Assembly (NCBI RefSeq): GCF_017874215.1
Contig: NZ_JAGGLB010000003.1
Location: 521,516 to 585,515 of the forward strand
Direction of reading: 5' to 3'
DNA from: Paenibacillus eucommiae
GTDB lineage: Bacteria > Bacillota > Bacilli > Paenibacillales > NBRC-103111
Length of the DNA: 64,000 nt
The translations under genes and the position numbers were made by a program. Below the pieces are notes generated by a model. That model was not told the DNA's origin. It searched no databases and was given only the letters and a program-made list of their open reading frames with translations. Below, one piece after another: positions 60,188 through 64,000 of the stretch (position 1 is its first letter; every line of letters starts with the position of its first letter).

Positions 60188-62722
60188 CTAGACGCGAGGT
60201 TTAGCTCGCTGGGTCGGCGTAGCTGCAAGCGGATCATCGGGCCAGTAGTGCTTCGGATAGCGGCCTTTCAGATCCTTTTTCACTTCGAAGTAGGCATCAC
60301 GCCAAAAGCTGGACAGGTCACGTGTTACCTGGACCGGTCGCTGGGCAGGTGACAGCAAGCGCAGCGTCAGTGCGACCTTTCCACCTGCAATTCTTGGTGT
60401 GTCAGCAAGTCCGAACATCTCCTGCAGGCGCACTGATAAAGCAGGCGAAGCCGGATCGCTGTAGTCAACAGGGATTCGTGATCCGCTTGGGACCGTAAGG
60501 TGTGTAGGTGCGTATGTTTCCAACTGCTGACGCTGCTGCCAGGAAAGCATCCCCTCTAGAATCATAAATAGATTCAGTTTTTGTAAATCACCACGGTTCT
60601 TTAAGCCATATAAGTGGTCCCCAAGCCATTCAGCTAGGGTATCGATGAGCGAAACTTCACTTACATCCGGCCAATCGGGACTGAATTGATGCATGAAATG
60701 CAGCCGCTCTCGCAGTTGGGTTGCTGCCCGCGTCCAAGGCAGGAGCTGAAGCCCTTCCTCACGAAGCCCATCGAACAAGGCCTGGAGGATGTCCAGCGGA
60801 TCTGGATCCGGATGCGGAATTTCCTTTAAGATAAGCGCCCCCAGTCGCTGTCGCTGCCTTGCTTTAACAGATTGCATCTGTCTGTCCCATGTAATAAGGC
60901 TCTCCTCTTGCACAATTTCCTGCAAATATTTTTGCAGATCGGCTGCTTCAACCGGTGCTGCCAAATACATGCGACTTTCCAAGCCGTAATCATCCAAATC
61001 CGCTGCAACTAAGTACGGAGTATTCGATAATGGCTGCAGCTCTGTAATAACAGCTCCCCGCCCATTGCTTAACAGAAATTTACCTGTCGTTCTCCGTTGA
61101 GCAATTCTATCGGGATAAGCAAAGGCTAGCAGCAAGCCGCAAGCTGCATGATCAGGATGCGTGTCTCTGGAAATCCCAAGCTCTTTCTTCCACTGAGCAG
61201 CTTCTACTAGTATACGCCGGCATAGCGCTGTGTCTACCTGATGCTCCATATCCAGCTGTTGAGCTGAATGATCTCCTTTGGCTGCATAAGTGTGCAGCAA
61301 TTCGAGTCGAGTACGTAAATCGACACTTCTGGCAGGAACCCCACCTCTGAGAAAATCTCGCTCACTTAGTAATGCTGCGAGTTCGCAAGCCATGTTTCCC
61401 AGCGCTAGCGGAACTGCTTGAAGAATCATATGTGCCAGCCGTGGATGAAGACCCATCTCGGCTATCTGTTTGCCATGTTTGGTTATCGTCCCGTCTTGAT
61501 TCAGTGCTGCCAGCTGAATCAATAACGCTTGAGCTTGTAAATACGCACCTGTGGGTGGCGGATCCAACCAAGATAGTTCACTTGGGTCACATACTCCCCA
61601 AGCCGCAAGCTCAAGAACCAACGAAGCAAGATCTGCATCTTTAATTTCGGGCGTACCTCTAGGCATTAGCTGCCGGTTCCCTTGTTCTGTCCAAAGCCGA
61701 TAACAGACGCCTGGTCCAAGCCTGCCTGCTCTGCCTCTTCGTTGATCTGCCGAGGCCAGCGATACAGGGACCGTCTCCAGTCGAGTCATCCCTGTGCGCG
61801 GGGAGAAACGGGGAACCCGCATAAGACCGCTGTCTATCACTACTTGTATACCTTCTACAGTAAGACTCGTTTCTGCAATAGAAGTAGCTAATACGACCTT
61901 CCGTTTACCTGCTGGTGCTGCCGCTAATGCCTGATCCTGATCACCTTGTGACAATCCGCCATGAAGTTGGGCAATAATCACCTGACTGCCCGCTTGACTA
62001 CCCATTAGATTTCCTGACAATCCAGACGCAACCCGCCGGATCTCTCCGGCTCCTGGAAGGAATACAAGTAGATCTCCTTCGTTATGCTCCAAAGCTTCCA
62101 CTATCGTTTTGACTACTGTAGTTTCGATGCGTTCCTGTGATTTGACAGTGAGATATTGGGTTTTAACCGGAAAGGCACGGCCTTCACTTGTCAATACACT
62201 TGCGTTTCCTAATAAAGCCGCAATTGGCTGAGCCTCCATAGTCGCGGACATAACTAATATGCGCAAATCTTCACGCAGCAAATGCTGGGCTTGATGGCAA
62301 AGAGCAAGTCCAAGGTCGGCATGTAAGCTGCGTTCATGGAATTCATCGAATATTACTAGACCAACATGCTCAAGTGCAGGATCAGCTTGAAGCAGACGCG
62401 CCAATACGCCTTCGGTTATAACCTCAATTCGGGTACCTGGACCAACGCGCGTGTCCATTCTGACTCTATAGCCCACTGTCTCTCCAACTCGTTCACCAAG
62501 CTGCTCTGCCATGTATTTGGCAGCAGCTCTGGCAGCTAACCGCCGCGGCTCAAGCAGCAAGATTATGCGGCCCTCCAGCCACTTCTCTTTAAGTAGAGCC
62601 AGAGGAACTCTTGTTGTCTTGCCTGCCCCGGGAGAAGCGATGAGTACAGCAGATGTGTTAGTATCCAAAGCCTTCATCAACTCAGGAATGATAGGCTCAA
62701 TAGGCAATACATGTTGGTTCAA
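60188..62722 (-). CDS. hrpB: ATP-dependent helicase HrpB
   Basis: An 844-residue DEAH-box helicase of the HrpB family, the expected length. Walker A ASPGAGKTT, DEAH-like VIFDEFHERS, SATM, LVFLPGAGEIRRV, TSIAETSLTVEGIQVVIDSG, QRRGRAGRLGPG (motif VI), helicase-associated region, and the HrpB-specific C-terminus (FWRDAYFEVKKDLKGRYPKHYWPDDP). The cellular role of HrpB is poorly known. Start is uncertain: a TTG at 62722 has AGGGAAG at good spacing; another TTG lies at 62743. Confidence 0.93.
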   Translation of the reverse strand: MNQHVLPIEPIIPELMKALDTNTSAVLIASPGAGKTTRVPLALLKEKWLEGRIILLLEPRRLAARAAAKYMAEQLGERVGETVGYRVRMDTRVGPGTRIEVITEGVLARLLQADPALEHVGLVIFDEFHERSLHADLGLALCHQAQHLLREDLRILVMSATMEAQPIAALLGNASVLTSEGRAFPVKTQYLTVKSQERIETTVVKTIVEALEHNEGDLLVFLPGAGEIRRVASGLSGNLMGSQAGSQVIIAQLHGGLSQGDQDQALAAAPAGKRKVVLATSIAETSLTVEGIQVVIDSGLMRVPRFSPRTGMTRLETVPVSLASADQRRGRAGRLGPGVCYRLWTEQGNRQLMPRGTPEIKDADLASLVLELAAWGVCDPSELSWLDPPPTGAYLQAQALLIQLAALNQDGTITKHGKQIAEMGLHPRLAHMILQAVPLALGNMACELAALLSERDFLRGGVPARSVDLRTRLELLHTYAAKGDHSAQQLDMEHQVDTALCRRILVEAAQWKKELGISRDTHPDHAACGLLLAFAYPDRIAQRRTTGKFLLSNGRGAVITELQPLSNTPYLVAADLDDYGLESRMYLAAPVEAADLQKYLQEIVQEESLITWDRQMQSVKARQRQRLGALILKEIPHPDPDPLDILQALFDGLREEGLQLLPWTRAATQLRERLHFMHQFSPDWPDVSEVSLIDTLAEWLGDHLYGLKNRGDLQKLNLFMILEGMLSWQQRQQLETYAPTHLTVPSGSRIPVDYSDPASPALSVRLQEMFGLADTPRIAGGKVALTLRLLSPAQRPVQVTRDLSSFWRDAYFEVKKDLKGRYPKHYWPDDPLAATPTQRAKPRV

Positions 62723-62819
62723 AAATGACACTTCCCTGCTCAACTATGATTGTATGTAGCTTTTCCCTTCTGTCGTGTATACTAGAAGAGTAAAATGTTC
62801 CAAAGGAGAGATATATGAA

Positions 62820-63080
62820 ATGAACGTTCATGAAGCAATTACAAAACATTCAACAAACCAGCACTTGCACATCGTGAGGTTTTTGGAGCTTGATGAGCAG
62901 CGAGAGCAAGCCATCGATGCCTGTCTGGCCCAATGCCGCAGCGGACAGCCCTTCTCCGTAGCTCCAATCAATGCGGTAACCGCAGCTATTATAGAGCATG
63001 CGAAGCATGGGATTTCCCCTCTAAGATCATATGTGACCGAAGAGATGGTTAGCGATTTAGTTGCCCGCGAAAAAAACTAG
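62820..63080 (+). CDS. DUF2533 protein (YpbS-like)
   Basis: An 86-residue protein: NVHEAITKHSTNQHLHIVRFLELDEQREQAIDACLAQCRSGQPFSVAPINAVTAAIIEHAKHGISPLRSYVTEEMVSDLV. The wording matches the DUF2533/YpbS family of Bacillales (VHxAxxKHS, FLxLDxxRE, PFSVxxINxVT, YVTxEMV). Function unknown. AAAGGAGAG lies nine bases before the ATG at 62820; the frame stays open to 62775. Divergent from hrpB. Confidence 0.82.
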   Translation: MNVHEAITKHSTNQHLHIVRFLELDEQREQAIDACLAQCRSGQPFSVAPINAVTAAIIEHAKHGISPLRSYVTEEMVSDLVAREKN

Positions 63081-63331
63081 GGAGCTAAACCAGACAGCCA
63101 TTGCAAAAAGCCATTTACCGCGTGCAGCTCCCCAGCATGCGGACTGACTGTCTGGTCCCACTTCTCTTCTGGAGATAGAGTTACAGTGTTTATCGCCCTT
63201 CTGAAAAACTTGACCCGTTTCATTCAAACAATCGTAATAACTTGTAAGTATGAACATCAACTTAATCTGTTAAAATAACATTATGATTTATAGATTGGCA
63301 TTTCCCTGGAACAAGGGCTGGAGGTTAGAGA

Positions 63332-63496
63332 ATGGGTATTTTGACTTTTATAAGTATGCTCATAATAGGATCACTATTTAGTTTTGGAGTTCTTTTGCTG
63401 TTTAAATCCAAAGTTTTTCCGGGCATTCTGCTTTTGGTGCTTTCTGTAGTCGCCTATATTGGCTATGCAAATATCGCAAATACTTACTTTGCCTAA
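63332..63496 (+). CDS. small hydrophobic protein
   Basis: A 54-residue protein with two membrane helices (LTFISMLIIGSLFSFGVLLLF and GILLLVLSVVAYIGYANIAN). GGAGG lies seven bases before the ATG, so it is very probably translated. No family recognised. A stem without a clear T-run follows the stop. Confidence 0.7.
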   Translation: MGILTFISMLIIGSLFSFGVLLLFKSKVFPGILLLVLSVVAYIGYANIANTYFA

Positions 63497-63506
63497 AAGG
63501 CAGCTG

Positions 63507-63534
63507 GGGAGTCGTCCTTAAAAAGACGGCTCCC
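63507..63534 (+). terminator. hairpin after the small hydrophobic gene
   Basis: GGGAGTCGTC / GACGGCTCCC with a short A-rich loop, 10 bases after the stop. No T-run, so a weak terminator. Confidence 0.5.
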
Positions 63535-63582
63535 TCATCATATTCCCATTTAAGTGTGCAGCGCCTACTGAGCGTGTGCTTC

Positions 63583-63775
63583 ACTTAACGATGTTTTTGA
63601 TCATTAAAGCAAGGGTTTCCGGGTCAATCAGCCACTTAACGATGTTTTTCATCGCTAAAAGAGGACGAATGGCCACTCTGGGTGAATAAAAGAGATTTTA
63701 ACGATGATTTTCATCGTTAAAGTAAGGATGTGAACAGACCTTCTACTTTTAACGATGAAAAACACATTAAGCATG
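63583..63775. repeat. cluster of four AACGATG palindromes
   Basis: Four copies of TTAACGATG-tttt-CATCGTTAA type palindromes, near 63587, 63641, 63700 and 63751, spaced 50-60 bases. The linker AAAGTAAGGATGTG (about 63717) is the inverse of the linker between palindromes in the 14.1- and 54.5-kb repeats (CCACATC-TTAC), so this cluster is a piece of the same larger element in the opposite direction. Confidence 0.85.
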
Positions 63776-64000
63776 CATTAAAGCTCACATCGATTTACAA
63801 ATAATGGATACGGAAAAATCCGGTTCAGATATTTAGGAGTATGTTATATTAATTGAATATTTTTACATTTATTTTGGCAAAAAAAGCATTACTCTCTCGA
63901 ATGAAGTGTGTATTATCCATTAATTGGAATATACATTTAAAATTCCCTTACCTTACAATCATTCGTTGGGGTTCGCTATGCGCATAAACATACTCTGTTT
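63776..64000. other. gene-free right edge
   Basis: A+T-rich sequence with no supported gene or clear promoter. It may be the upstream region of a gene beyond the window. Confidence 0.4.

Noticed and set aside
63583..63775. Regularly spaced repeats as a CRISPR array
   Set aside because: The units are imperfect palindromes of about 22-26 bases with different centres, linkers are shared with other clusters, and no cas genes are near.

Overview
The window looks like a chromosomal segment of a Paenibacillus or close relative (Bacillota, Bacillales). Reasons: strong AGGAGG ribosome sites with frequent TTG/GTG starts, A+T-rich sigma-A promoters, and a gene set typical of that group (EcsAB, PpaC, YpvA-type helicase, YneQ, YpbS, DUF1836, DUF3231, YxlE/F/G-like operon, XylA/XylR, DUF4179 anti-sigma). 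No rRNA, tRNA, CRISPR array, transposase or prophage module was seen.

Layout. 0-5.5 kb: a minus-strand operon (response regulator, histidine kinase, beta-propeller lipoprotein, second lipoprotein, then a gene that leaves the window), next to a FhuF-like ferric reductase. 5.6-9.2 kb: membrane protein, DUF3231 protein, and a MarR repressor plus MFS exporter whose promoter carries a 24-bp operator. 9.5-14 kb: fumarase, paired CrcB fluoride exporters, a radical SAM/SPASM protein and an alpha/beta hydrolase. 14.6-16.1 kb: a zinc-limitation operon (COG0523 GTPase plus a cysteine-poor L33). 17-19.5 kb: a catalytically degenerate integrase-like protein and a serine hydrolase. 19.6-21.6 kb: a divergent pair of histidine-rich metal genes (COG0523 GTPase and NicO permease). 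21.8-25.6 kb: PpaC, then a TlyC/CorC protein and a DUF1836 regulator whose divergent promoters carry the same operator in the same place. 25.7-31.4 kb: a DUF1540 gene with a Fur-box promoter reading antisense to it, a GntR-led ABC operon and a modular secreted hydrolase. 31.4-35.3 kb: YihY, an AI-2E-type exporter and a Rieske/helical fusion in one operon. 36.4-38.4 and 53-54.5 kb: two ECF sigma/anti-sigma modules. 39-49 kb: xylose and other sugar functions (XylA/XylR; Gfo/Idh dehydrogenase, TIM-barrel isomerase, AraC regulator) and a BmrCD-like ABC exporter. 48.7-63.5 kb: EcsAB, DUF1294, MurI, MsrAB, two helicases (YpvA/DinG type, HrpB) and small conserved genes.

The most unusual content lies between the genes. 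A dispersed element of about 350-590 bp occurs four times (9.2, 14.1, 35.5, 54.5 kb), with a half copy at 38.5 kb. Its long hairpin keeps its pairing by compensatory base changes. A short palindrome (TTTAACGATG...CATCGTTAAA) forms clusters, some inside that element. A third family is built on CGGACATCAGATGCGCTATT. A small hairpin leader sits directly before the Shine-Dalgarno of three unrelated genes. These, together with the antisense Fur promoter and the degenerate integrase, are the best candidates for undescribed biology here.

All calls come from reading sequence and translations. No database search was run.
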